A stretch of 35,681 nt of DNA from Deltaproteobacteria bacterium (GTDB lineage Bacteria; Desulfobacterota; Desulfobulbia; Desulfobulbales; Desulfurivibrionaceae): positions 1 through 35,681 of the forward strand of contig JAPLJG010000034.1 of assembly GCA_026388735.1 (NCBI GenBank), read 5' to 3'. Positions 26,043-35,016 of the stretch are shown piece by piece. The notes under the pieces are model-generated. The model was not told the origin of the DNA and did no database searches. It saw nothing but the letters and a program-made list of their open reading frames with translations. Made by a program: the position numbers and the translations under genes. Within the stretch, counting starts at the first letter, position 1; every line of letters begins with the position of its first letter.

Positions 26043-26516
26043 ATGAAGATCATCCTCATCGCCGCCATGGCCAAAAACCGGGTGATCGGCAGGGGCAACG
26101 CCATCCCCTGGCACATCCCCGGCGAGCAGCAACACTTCAAGGCCATGACCATGGGCCACACCCTGATCATGGGCCGGAAAACCTTCGAGTCCATCGGTCG
26201 CCCCCTGCCTGGCCGCAATACCATAATCATCAGCCGCAACCCGGAATATCGGGCCGCAGGCTGTTTAGTGGCAAACAGCCTGAATGCCGCCATCGCCCTC
26301 TGCCCCGAGGAGGCAACGATCTTCATTGCCGGAGGAGGCGAGATCTATCGAGAAGCCCTTCCCCTGGCCGAATCCATCTATCTCACCGTGCTCGACCGCG
26401 AGGTGGCAGGAGAGATTCTGTTCCCTGAGTTTGACCCCCAGCAATTCCGCACGATCTCGGCAGAACGGGTGGAAGACCCAGAGCCATACACCTTCACCGT
26501 TTTTTCCCGCCACTGA
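26043..26516 (+). CDS. folA: Dihydrofolate reductase
   Basis: Reduces dihydrofolate to tetrahydrofolate with NADPH. The 157-residue protein shows the standard DHFR layout: LIAAMAKNRVIGRGNAIPWH, HTLIMGRKTFESIGRPLPG, NTIIISRN and FIAGGGEIYREALP. The catalytic acid position is Glu28 (IPGEQQHF), where E. coli has Asp27. It lies 21 bases after uup, likely the end of the same operon. Its TGA stop directly abuts the stop of the convergent sensor gene. Confidence 0.95.
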   Translation: MKIILIAAMAKNRVIGRGNAIPWHIPGEQQHFKAMTMGHTLIMGRKTFESIGRPLPGRNTIIISRNPEYRAAGCLVANSLNAAIALCPEEATIFIAGGGEIYREALPLAESIYLTVLDREVAGEILFPEFDPQQFRTISAERVEDPEPYTFTVFSRH

Positions 26517-27927
26517 TCACATATTATTCAGCACCTCATCCACATCGATAAAATCGCCGTAGAGCTTCTGTGCACAATCGGGGCACATCCCGTGGCTAAA
26601 GGTCACGTCCGCATGGGCACTGAGATACGACTCGATCTGCTTCCAGTACCCCGAATCATCCCGAATCTTCTTGCAGGAAGCGCAGATCGGCAGAAAGCCG
26701 CTCAGGGTTTTCACCTGGGCCAGGGCCTCCTGCAACTGGGCAATCAGCTTCTCCCGCTCCTGCTCCAACTCCTTGCGCTCGGCGATCTCCTGCTCCAGCT
26801 GCACATTCTTTCCGGCCAGCAGCTGATGAGCGCGCGCCAGTCCTTCCAGCATAGTGTTGATGGTGGCTGCCAGCCGCCGTATTTCCGCCGGACCGTCACT
26901 CCCGACCCTGCCGTTTCCGTCAGCCTCTTCGCCTATCCGGGAAACCGAATCGCTCAACTCCACCACCGGCCTGACCACCAACCGGTCGAGCAGAAGCATC
27001 ATCACCAGACAGACGACACCACTGATCCCGAAAAACAGCCAGCGCAACACGGAAATTGCGCTGCCCCCGCTCAAAGATGCTCCGTTGCAGGCTCGCTTCC
27101 ACGAGCAGGGCTGGCTTGCCGAAAATGTCATTCACCAGCAGGGCACCGGCCATGCTCTTTTCCCCGTTGGCAAAAATGGCCATCTTTTCCCCAGAGGCCT
27201 GAATTTTGCGGATAATCTCAAGTTGCTGCGGGCTTTTCTGGGCCTCAGCCAGGGTGGCTACCTTAAGAAAAGCAGCTACACCCTGGCCAATGCGCTCTAT
27301 TTCCCCGGCGTCAAGGAATCGGCCGAAAACCACGGCACCCCGCACCGGCCCCTCCTGGTTGCTGGTCAGGATGGGCCGCGAGACAAAGAGCATCGGGCCT
27401 TGGGGGAAAACCACAATCCCCTTGCGCACCCCTTTCGGGTCGTCATGCCTGACCAGGCTCTGGTTCGCCTGCAACACCTCCAGCAACGATGCAGGAACCT
27501 CCACCTGCTTGCCCTGCCTGGAATCATAGAGATTCAGGGAGACCACCTTCCCATCCGGGGCGAAGAACCCCACCAGGTCCACCTTCATGCCGACAAAGGT
27601 TTCATCGCCCAGGTTCGTGGCCAGAAATTCAGGGGTTGGCGTGGTCACAAAGCGGCAGGCATCATCCCACCAGGCCCAATCGCGGTTGATGGTGTCCAGC
27701 ACCTCCAGGCTCGCCTCAAGCTCCTTGCCGATCTGGGTCAGACAATGTCTGGCCGTGTGGATTTCCAGCTCTTTGAAGCTTTGCAGGAGAACATATTGGG
27801 AAACGGTGTGGAGAAGCAGGAAGGAAGAGAGAAAGGTGGCCACGAGAATGGCCAGGGTCTTTTTTCTGATGGTGCCAAGCACCAGGAGACGACGCAGAAA
27901 AGTCTTTGGTGAACCGTTTGGATGCAT
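26517..27927 (-). pseudogene. CHASE4-HAMP membrane sensor with C-terminal four-cysteine tail, interrupted by a +1 frameshift
   Basis: Two overlapping frames encode parts of one protein. The first (from ATG 27927, GGGGGAG upstream) has an N-terminal membrane helix and a periplasmic CHASE4 domain (DTINRDWAWWDDACRFV, NLGDETFVGMKVDLVGFF). The second supplies a membrane helix (LRWLFFGISGVVCLVMMLLL), a HAMP region (VVRPVVELSDSVSRIGEE), a coiled coil and a tail with LPICASCKKIRDD and FSHGMCPDCAQKLY. Removing one G from the GGGGG run at 27064-27068 joins them as FERG-SAISVLRW in a 469-residue protein. No kinase, cyclase or methyl-accepting domain is present. The tail recurs at the end of many proteobacterial sensor proteins; its function is unknown to me. 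Mutation, slippage or sequence error are all possible. Confidence 0.75.
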
Positions 27928-28069
27928 CCGTTCTCCCCCAGAGAATGGCGCTGCGCACACTACCCAGGTCCACTATACGAAAAAGATGGGGAGAACGCTT
28001 CTTCTTTATATATTTTTCCCCAAAAAATTCAGACAGATATACCTATCATACCGTAGGCTTGGCTGTGCT

Positions 28070-28499
28070 CTCTTTCTTCTTTTGCGTGCCCAAAAGAAGA
28101 AACAAGAAAAAGGCACCCCAGCCAGTCCTGGCCCTGCGGGCTTCCCTTGCTTCTCGACGAGGGCGGGACGCGGAAAAACTCGGGCTTCGCCCTCAAACAG
28201 TCGGAGTCTTCGCTTACCTCCCGCGTCTTTTCCGCCCCCGTCTGCGAGGCGCGGCAGGACAAAATGGGGGAGGGAAAATCCCATTGGCACGCAGCCGAGC
28301 ACCGGAGAGGCTGCCGAAAAAGGGATTTGCACTGTTTGAGGCGTTAGCCGAGTTTGCAAAGCCCCGGCAGCATCGAGGAGTACCCCATGCGGGGCATAAA
28401 CTCCGGGCATCCCGCCTTCGGCGGGACAAGGGACACAGGGGGCCCTTTCTTCGCCGCTTCGCTGCTGGTTCGTTTCTTTGGGCAAGCAAAGAAATGAAC
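28070..28499 (+). repeat. Dispersed structured repeat, copy 2 (430 bp)
   Basis: Same family and orientation as 16717-17094 and 30397-30825, with the same terminal hairpins. This copy has an extra hairpin segment (GGAG-TACCCCATGCGGGGCATAAA-CTCC) and a short insertion (CGCCGCTTCGCTGCT) near the right end. It fills most of the gap between the CHASE4 gene and ettA. No coding capacity is supported. Confidence 0.85.
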
Positions 28500-28558
28500 A
28501 GAAAGATTCCCTACTGCATTCCCTGAATTCCCAGATACCCCCCCAAAAAATCCCGAAC

Positions 28559-30244
28559 TCAAACCCGGGTCAGGTGGCGGTACTTGATCCGGTGGGGCTG
28601 GTCAGCGGCATCCCCCAACCTGGCCTTGCGGTCAGCCTCGTATTCGGAGTAATTGCCGTCGAACCATAGCACCTGGGAATCCCCCTCAAAGGCGAGGATG
28701 TGGGTGGCGATGCGGTCAAGGAACCAGCGGTCATGGCTGATGACCACGGCGCAGCCGCCGAAGTTCTCCAAGGCCTCCTCCAGGGCGCGCAGAGCGCTGA
28801 TGTCCAGATCGTTGGTGGGCTCGTCCAAGAGAATAACGTTGGCCCCTTCTTTAAGCATCCGGGCCAGATGCACCCGGTTACGCTGGCCGCCGGAGAGGAG
28901 TCCCACCTTTTTCTGCTGATCGGTACCGGAGAAGTTGAACCTGCCCACATAGGCCCGGGAGTTCACCTCGCGGGTGCCCATGGTGATGGTTTCCTGGCCT
29001 TCGGTGATGGCCTGCCAGATCGTCTGCTCCGGGTCCAGCACGTCACGGGACTGGTCCACATAGGCAAGCTTCACCGCGTCGCCCAGGCGGATGGTGCCGG
29101 AGTCGGGCTTGTCCTGGCCGGTGATCATCTTAAACAGCGTGGTCTTGCCCGCGCCGTTGGGACCAATCACCCCGACAATGCCGCCAGGGGGCAGTGAGAA
29201 GGTCAGGTTTTCAAAGAGCAGCCGGTCGCCGAAGGATTTACTGATCCCCTCGGCCTCGATGACGATCTTACCCAACCGCGGTCCAGGCGGGATGTAGATC
29301 TCCAGATCCTGGGTCCGCTTCTCCGCCTCCTTGCCCAACAGCTCCTCGTAGGCTTGAATTCTGGCCTTGGACTTGGTGTGCCTGCCCTTGGGGCTCATGC
29401 GGATCCACTCCAGCTCGTGCTGCAGGGTCTTGCGCCGTTTGGACTCTTCCTTTTCCTCCTTAGCCAGCCGCTTCTCCTTCTGCTCCAACCAGGAGGAGTA
29501 GTTGCCCTTCCAGGGGATGCCCTGGCCCCGGTCCAGCTCCAGAATCCAACCAGCCACGTTGTCGAGGAAATAACGGTCATGGGTCACGGCGATAACCGTG
29601 CCTTCGTAGCGCTGGAGATGCTGCTCCAGCCAGGATACGGTCTCGGCGTCCAGATGGTTGGTGGGCTCGTCCAGGAGCAGAATGTCGGGCTTTTTCAAGA
29701 GCAACCGGCAGAGAGCCACCCGCCGTTTCTCGCCGCCGGAAAGCACCGAAACCTCGGTCTCCCCAGGCGGGCAGCGCAGGGCGTCCATGGCCATGTCCAA
29801 TCGGGCGTCCAGATCCCAGGCATCCAGGGTGTCGAGTTTTTCCTGCACCACACCCTGCCGGGCGATGAGCTTGTCCATGGCGTCATCGTCCATGGGCTCG
29901 GCAAACTTGTTGTTGATTTCCTCGAACTCGGCCAGCAGATCCACCGCCTCCTGTGCCCCTTCGCGCACGATGTCCAGCACGGTTCGGCCCTCTTCCAGGG
30001 TCGGCTCCTGCTCCAAATAGCCCACGGTCAGCCCTTGAGAGATGTGGGTCTCGCCGTTGAACTCCTTGTCCACCCCGGCCAAAATCCGCAGCAGCGAGGA
30101 CTTACCCGAGCCGTTCATGCCCAGGACGCCGATCTTGGCCCCATAGAAATAGGAGAGGCTGATGTCTTTTAGGATCGGCTTTTTGTCGTAAAATTTGGCG
30201 ACACGGACCATGGAATAGATGATTTTATTGGGCTCAACGCTCAT
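28559..30244 (-). CDS. ettA: Energy-dependent translational throttle protein EttA (ABC-F)
   Basis: A ribosome-associated ABC-F ATPase that binds the E site and gates the first steps of elongation according to energy state. 561 residues. The first domain has GMNGSGKSS (42-50), LSGGEKRRVALCRLL and LLLLDEPTNHLD; the second has GPNGAGKTT, LSGGQRNRVHLARML and LLDEPTNDLD. The arm domain and the WKGNYSSWLEQKEKR linker, together with RMSPKGRHTKSKARI and the opening KIIYSMVRVAKFYDKK, are typical of EttA. AAGGAG lies 8 bases before the ATG. A weak GC hairpin followed by T6 overlaps the stop and may terminate it. It is flanked on both sides by copies of the structured repeat. Confidence 0.95.
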   Translation of the reverse strand: MSVEPNKIIYSMVRVAKFYDKKPILKDISLSYFYGAKIGVLGMNGSGKSSLLRILAGVDKEFNGETHISQGLTVGYLEQEPTLEEGRTVLDIVREGAQEAVDLLAEFEEINNKFAEPMDDDAMDKLIARQGVVQEKLDTLDAWDLDARLDMAMDALRCPPGETEVSVLSGGEKRRVALCRLLLKKPDILLLDEPTNHLDAETVSWLEQHLQRYEGTVIAVTHDRYFLDNVAGWILELDRGQGIPWKGNYSSWLEQKEKRLAKEEKEESKRRKTLQHELEWIRMSPKGRHTKSKARIQAYEELLGKEAEKRTQDLEIYIPPGPRLGKIVIEAEGISKSFGDRLLFENLTFSLPPGGIVGVIGPNGAGKTTLFKMITGQDKPDSGTIRLGDAVKLAYVDQSRDVLDPEQTIWQAITEGQETITMGTREVNSRAYVGRFNFSGTDQQKKVGLLSGGQRNRVHLARMLKEGANVILLDEPTNDLDISALRALEEALENFGGCAVVISHDRWFLDRIATHILAFEGDSQVLWFDGNYSEYEADRKARLGDAADQPHRIKYRHLTRV

Positions 30245-30396
30245 TGGGGCAACTCCTTAATATGGACAAAAAAATTCAGGGCATGATTTCAGGCGCAAGG
30301 ATAGCACAGAGAGGAAAAATCTTCACTTTGAAAAAAGAACCGTTGAACCACGAAGTCTAGGGGGAGGAGACAAGAAAACATTTTCTGCTGTCATTT

Positions 30397-30825
30397 CCTT
30401 TCTTCTTTTGCGTGCCCAAAAGAAGAAACAAGAAAACGGCACCCCAGCCAGTCCTGGCCCTGCGGGCTTCCCTTACTTCTCGACGAGGGCGGGACGCGGA
30501 AAAACTCGGGCTTTGCCCTCAGACAGTCGGAGTCTTCGCTTACCTTCCGCATCTTTTTCCGCCCTCGCCTGCGAGGTGCGGCAGGACAAATGGGGATTGG
30601 GGAGGGAGAAAATCCCATTGGCACGCAGCCGAGCACCGGAGAGGCTGCCGAAAAAGGGATTTGCACTGTTTGAGGCGTTAGCCGAGTTTGCAAAGCCCCG
30701 GCAGCATCGAGGAACGCAGGGAATCCCGCCAACGGCGGGACAAGAGACACAGGGTGCCCTTTCTTTGGTTCGTTTCTTTGGGCAAGCAAAGTGGTTCGTT
30801 TCTTTGGGCAAGCAAAGAAATGAAC
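30397..30825 (+). repeat. Dispersed structured repeat, copy 3 (429 bp)
   Basis: Same family and orientation as the two other copies. Differences include CCCGCC-AAC-GGCGGG in place of the TTC loop seen in copies 1 and 2, with the stem preserved, and a tandem duplication of the right terminal hairpin. It lies between ettA and the hybrid kinase gene. Confidence 0.85.
30766..30817 (+). repeat. 26-bp tandem duplication of the right terminal hairpin in repeat copy 3
   Basis: TGGTTCGTTTCTTTGGGCAA plus GCAAAG occurs twice head to tail (30766-30791 and 30792-30817). The other copies have it once. Confidence 0.85.
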
Positions 30826-30894
30826 AAGCCAATTTCATGCAGTATCCAAAGGAATTCCGGCATGAACCCAAAAAAGAAACTGCGGAAACTTCTA

Positions 30895-32919
30895 CTACGA
30901 ATCCAGGATTTCCCGGATAGCCCCAGCCAACTCGGCAATATTCACCGGCTTCATGATAAAGCGGCGAATCCCGGCCAGGGCGGCATCCTCTGCCGAAGCC
31001 TGAGAGCTATAGCCAGTGGAGAGAATGATAGGCAGATCCGGACGGATCGCCAAAAATGCCTTGGCCAGGTCCATGCCGGAAAGATGGGGCATGATCTGGT
31101 CGGTCACCACCAGATCACAGGCCGCAGGATCAGCCCGAAAAGCGGCCAGCGCCTCCTCGCTGTCGGAAAAAAGTCGCACCTGGTAGCCAAGCCGCTCCAG
31201 GGCAAGTTTTTCCATGGCCACAATGATCTGTTCATCATCGATAACAAAGATACGTTCGCTGCCCTGCTCTGATGCGACGGGGATTTTGGCGGGAGCTTCT
31301 TCCCCCGCCTTGCCCAGCACCTGCGGGAAGAGAATCCTGAAGGTCGTGCCTTGGCCAATGGTGCTTGCCACCGAAATCTTGCCGCCGGAGGCCTTTACCA
31401 GGCCATGCACGATGGCAAGCCCCATGCCCACGCCCTTGCCCTGTTCCTTGGTGGTAAAATACGGCTCAAAAATATGATCCAGCACCTCTTTTCCCATGCC
31501 ATGCCCGGTATCACTTACCACCAGCAGAACATAGTCCCCCGCCGCAAGTCCCTGGGCCTGCGCCTCTTCTTCCCCCAAGACAGTATTTTCAAGAAGCACG
31601 CTCAAGGTGCCGCCCTTTGCCTCCATGGCATGGGAGGCATTGGTGCAGAGGTTCAGGATGATCTGATGAATCCGGGTTGGATCGGCCAGGATGGGCAAAC
31701 AATCTGGGGCTATACGCTGCTGAATATCAATGCTCGCGGGGATGGAGGCCCGCAGCAGCTTGAGCGCCTCCTTGACCACACACTGGATGCGCAGGGGCTT
31801 CATTTCCTGCTCGCCCTTGCGGCTGAAAGCCAGAATCTGCTGCACCAACTCCTTTGCCCGGTAGGTCGCCTTCAACACCTCACCAAGACAGTGGTCCGGC
31901 TCACTTTCCGGAATCATTTTCTGTTTGGCCAGCTCGGTATAGCCTAAAATCGCGGCCAGGATATTGTTAAAATCGTGGGCGATCCCACCGGCCAGGGTCC
32001 CGATGGCTTCCATCTTCTGAGCCTGTCGCAACTGCGCCTCAAGTCCGCGTCGTTCTTCCTCTTCCCGAAAGCGCTCTATCTCGGCCGCCGCCTTAACCGC
32101 GACAATCTCCATAATCTCCGGCAACCTAGCGGTCGGCAGCATCTCCCGGTTCGAGAAGATGTTGAGCACCCCCAGCGCCTTCTGCTGCGCATCCCGCAAC
32201 ACGATACCCACACAACTTTCAGCCCCCATCTTCTCAAGATCCTTGTCCTCGGGGAAAAGACGGCGGATATCCTTGGGGTAGCTCTTGAACACCTCGCGGA
32301 CAACCCCCTCGCAGGGCGTCCCGGCCAGAGGGTAGCTGAAGTTTTCCTGCTTCTCTCCCCGCCCGTAAAAAGAGAGGGTCTGCACCATGCCATCGCCCAG
32401 AACGCCAACCAGGCCATAGTCTGCGCCAAGCCAGTCACAAAGGCCCTCAATGATTCGATCAAAACACTCCGGTCCCGTGGTGCCGACCATCCCCCGAACC
32501 AGGGCGTCGATGGCCCTGTCCGCCTCCCGCGCCACCTTCCGATTTTTTGCCTCCCGCAATCCTCGAATAACAGCAGGCGCCAACCGGGCCAACTTGTCCT
32601 TCATCACATAGTCACAGGCCCCGGCCCGCATGACCTCCACGGCTGTTTCCTCACCAACCGCCCCGGAAACCAGGATAAAGGGCAGATCAAAGCCCTTCTC
32701 CTGCATGAGCTCCAAGGCCGCCAGTCCGCTGAACTGGGGCATGGCATAATCGGAAAGGATCAGGTCCCACTCCTGCCTGGCAAGACAGGCCGCCATGGCA
32801 GAAGCAGTCTCCACCCGCTCCCAGCTGGGGGCAAAATCTCCCTTGCTCAGCGCACGCACCACAAGCGCCGCATCATCCTCGGAGTCTTCCACCAGCAGAA
32901 CGCGCAGATTTTCGGCCAT
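30895..32919 (-). CDS. Hybrid sensor kinase: receiver - GAF - HisKA/HATPase - receiver
   Basis: A soluble 674-residue signalling protein. In order: a receiver domain (EDSEDD, phospho-acceptor Asp57 in LILSDYAMP, a Lys near 103), a GAF-like sensor domain (about 140-290), a histidine kinase with GGIAHDFNNILAAILGYTELA (His in the H box), NLCTNASHAM (N box), DTGHGMG and GVGMGLAIVHGLV, and a C-terminal receiver (VIDDEQ, VVTDQIMPHLSG). No membrane segment. It starts 4 bases after the stop of the small response regulator and probably accepts phosphate within this three-gene relay. It lacks a DNA-binding output. Confidence 0.92.
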   Translation of the reverse strand: MAENLRVLLVEDSEDDAALVVRALSKGDFAPSWERVETASAMAACLARQEWDLILSDYAMPQFSGLAALELMQEKGFDLPFILVSGAVGEETAVEVMRAGACDYVMKDKLARLAPAVIRGLREAKNRKVAREADRAIDALVRGMVGTTGPECFDRIIEGLCDWLGADYGLVGVLGDGMVQTLSFYGRGEKQENFSYPLAGTPCEGVVREVFKSYPKDIRRLFPEDKDLEKMGAESCVGIVLRDAQQKALGVLNIFSNREMLPTARLPEIMEIVAVKAAAEIERFREEEERRGLEAQLRQAQKMEAIGTLAGGIAHDFNNILAAILGYTELAKQKMIPESEPDHCLGEVLKATYRAKELVQQILAFSRKGEQEMKPLRIQCVVKEALKLLRASIPASIDIQQRIAPDCLPILADPTRIHQIILNLCTNASHAMEAKGGTLSVLLENTVLGEEEAQAQGLAAGDYVLLVVSDTGHGMGKEVLDHIFEPYFTTKEQGKGVGMGLAIVHGLVKASGGKISVASTIGQGTTFRILFPQVLGKAGEEAPAKIPVASEQGSERIFVIDDEQIIVAMEKLALERLGYQVRLFSDSEEALAAFRADPAACDLVVTDQIMPHLSGMDLAKAFLAIRPDLPIILSTGYSSQASAEDAALAGIRRFIMKPVNIAELAGAIREILDS

Positions 32920-32923
32920 GGCT

Positions 32924-33370
32924 TTAGCCCTTCACCAGGGGAGGTGCCTGATTCAGCAGCAGCCAATACACGCCCAGCTGTCGGATCGCCTCGCTGAACT
33001 GCTGAAAATCAACGGGTTTGCGGATAAAACTATTGGCACCCAGCGTATAACTTTTAAGCTTGTCCTGCTCCTCGTTGGAGGTGGTGAGGATGACCACGGG
33101 CAGCAACCGGGTCCGCTCAGTCGCCCTGATCTTTCCCAGCACCTCCAGCCCATTTATCTTGGGAAGATTGATGTCAAGCAGAATAACCTCGGGCATAATC
33201 CCCAGATCGCGCCCTGTGTAACTGCCCGTGCCAAAGAGAAAATCAAGGGCCTCCGCCCCGTCCCTGGCCACAATCACCTCGTTAAGGATGTTGTTTTTTT
33301 TCAGAGCGCGGAGGGTCAGGGCCTCGTCATCCGGGTTGTCTTCGACCAATAGAATCATATTCGTCCTCAT
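32924..33370 (-). CDS. Single-domain response regulator, Rcp1-like
   Basis: A 148-residue receiver without an output domain. Its layout, EDNPDDEALTLRAL at the start, a long loop FGTGSYTGRDLGIMP before ILLDINLPKINGLEVL (Asp66), ILTTSNEEQD and NSFIRKPVDF, is that of the Rcp1 group that pairs with phytochrome-type kinases. The start at 33370 (MRTNMILLVEDN) follows AGGGAG at good distance; a longer frame to 33388 is less likely. It sits between the heme-c kinase and the hybrid kinase, so it probably shuttles phosphate between them. Confidence 0.9.
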   Translation of the reverse strand: MRTNMILLVEDNPDDEALTLRALKKNNILNEVIVARDGAEALDFLFGTGSYTGRDLGIMPEVILLDINLPKINGLEVLGKIRATERTRLLPVVILTTSNEEQDKLKSYTLGANSFIRKPVDFQQFSEAIRQLGVYWLLLNQAPPLVKG

Positions 33371-33400
33371 GTTGTTGCTCCCTGGCAAGTCATCACAACA

Positions 33401-34948
33401 TCACACAGAGAAATAAAAAGTTGCTCCACGCCCCACCGCACCCTCGGCCCGGATGCTGCCTCCATGCCGGTGGATGATCCTTTGTACCGTAGCCAAGCCG
33501 ATGCCGGTCCCTTCAAATTCCTGAGTAGAATGCAACCGTTGGAAAGCCCCGAACAGCTTATTGGCATAGGCCATATCAAAACCGGCCCCGTTATCCCTTA
33601 CAAACAGCACCTCCTTGCCGCCTTCTTCCTGTCTGCCGAAAGTGATCCGCGCCCCTTCGGTTTTGGCGGTGAACTTCCAGGCATTGCCAAGCAGATTATC
33701 CAGCACCGCCCGCAGCAAAATGACATCTCCAGCAACTGTTATCCCAGGGGTTATCTCAAAGACCACCCGCCGCTGGGGCGCTCCGCGCTGAAGCTCTCCG
33801 GCAATCTCGCTGGCCATGGCGCTGAGATCGACCTCCTGCCGGTGGATCTCGCCCCGAGACAAGCGGGAAAGCTGCAACATGTCATCAATCAGATCGCCCA
33901 TCCGGAGGCAGCCTGCCCGCACCCGGCTGATGTAATCCTTTGCTGTTTCATCAAGCCGTTCTCCATAATCCTCCAGCAAGGCCAGACTGAAGCCGTCGAT
34001 GCCGCGCAGAGGCGCCCGCAGATCGTGGGAAACCGAATAGGCGAAAGAGTCCAGCTCTTTGTTGGCTGCGGCAATCTGGGCGGTGCGCTCTTCCACCCTG
34101 TCTTCGAGTTCTTCGTTGGCCCGGCGCACCTCTTCCTCTGCCCTCCGGCGTTCGACCACCTCCTGCGCAAGCGCCTGGGTCCGAACCCGCACCATATCCC
34201 GAAGCCGGGTATTGAAAAACAGCAACCCGGCCAGCACCAGCAACCCGGCAAAGGAGGAGGCAAAAAGAATGTAAATGACGAAATACTGTTGTTCCATGGG
34301 GGCCCGAATCGACTCAATTGCCCGGATATCGCCGACCTTCTCGTTAAAACCTCCCTGCCCCGGATAGAGCAACTGGAGACCGAGGGGCGCATCCTCCCTA
34401 TCGCCATGGCATTTCAGGCACTTCGGCTTATTCACCAGAAAAGGCAGAGCAACATAGAGATAGTCCTTGCCATCGATCCGGACGATCTCCCGATAATTCT
34501 TAAGCTCCTTGTTTTCGTTGAACATGCGGATGAGCTTTTCTTCCATGGCATCCGCTTTGTTCACCGGATTGCGCGGATTGAAGGCGGCCATCTTGTAGTA
34601 GACCTCTTCCAGGCCGGCAGCCTTACGCTCTTCATTGTATGCTTTATGCTGGTTTCTGACGATGAACGACGAAGAGAGGATTTCCGGGGCATAGAACTTT
34701 TCGGCAACCATGCCTTCCGCCTTCAGTTTGTAAAAAGCTGGATGCATGACTTCCTGGATATAACGATGCATACCTTTGTGGGCGAGGAGCACGGCCTCGA
34801 TATTTCTTTCTGCCTCGTTGATCACGTACAGACGGGCAAGGTAATACAGCCCCCCGGCAACGGCGCAGGTTACAGCCAAGGCCACCAGGGTTATCTTCCA
34901 ATAGTGGTGCCGTGGCGGTGAGACAAATCCCTGTGTTTCTGGCCCCAT
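33401..34948 (-). CDS. Membrane histidine kinase with periplasmic heme-c (Tll0287-like/DUF3365) sensor domain
   Basis: A 515-residue sensor kinase. A membrane helix (about 18-40) is followed by a periplasmic domain with the DUF3365 pattern (MHRYIQEVMHPAFYKLKAEG, FYAPEILSSSFIVR, AAFNPRNPVNKADAMEEKLI) and a covalent heme-c site CLKCH at 177-181 (PKCLKCHGDREDAP). A second helix lies near 225-245, followed by a coiled coil, the H box FAYSVSHDLRAPLRGIDGF, the N box GNAWKFTAK and DNGAGFDM, GTGIGLATVQRII of the ATPase. The kinase core resembles Cph1/bacteriophytochrome kinases, which fits the Rcp1-like partner 30 bases downstream. GGGAGG precedes the ATG. Heme sensing of redox state or a diatomic ligand is inferred. 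Confidence 0.92.
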   Translation of the reverse strand: MGPETQGFVSPPRHHYWKITLVALAVTCAVAGGLYYLARLYVINEAERNIEAVLLAHKGMHRYIQEVMHPAFYKLKAEGMVAEKFYAPEILSSSFIVRNQHKAYNEERKAAGLEEVYYKMAAFNPRNPVNKADAMEEKLIRMFNENKELKNYREIVRIDGKDYLYVALPFLVNKPKCLKCHGDREDAPLGLQLLYPGQGGFNEKVGDIRAIESIRAPMEQQYFVIYILFASSFAGLLVLAGLLFFNTRLRDMVRVRTQALAQEVVERRRAEEEVRRANEELEDRVEERTAQIAAANKELDSFAYSVSHDLRAPLRGIDGFSLALLEDYGERLDETAKDYISRVRAGCLRMGDLIDDMLQLSRLSRGEIHRQEVDLSAMASEIAGELQRGAPQRRVVFEITPGITVAGDVILLRAVLDNLLGNAWKFTAKTEGARITFGRQEEGGKEVLFVRDNGAGFDMAYANKLFGAFQRLHSTQEFEGTGIGLATVQRIIHRHGGSIRAEGAVGRGATFYFSV

Positions 34949-35016
34949 AGCTTCCTCCCTGAAAAGGTAAGTTCAGTATAGGACCTGGTTCCTTGCAAAA
35001 TCAAACAAAAAAATAA

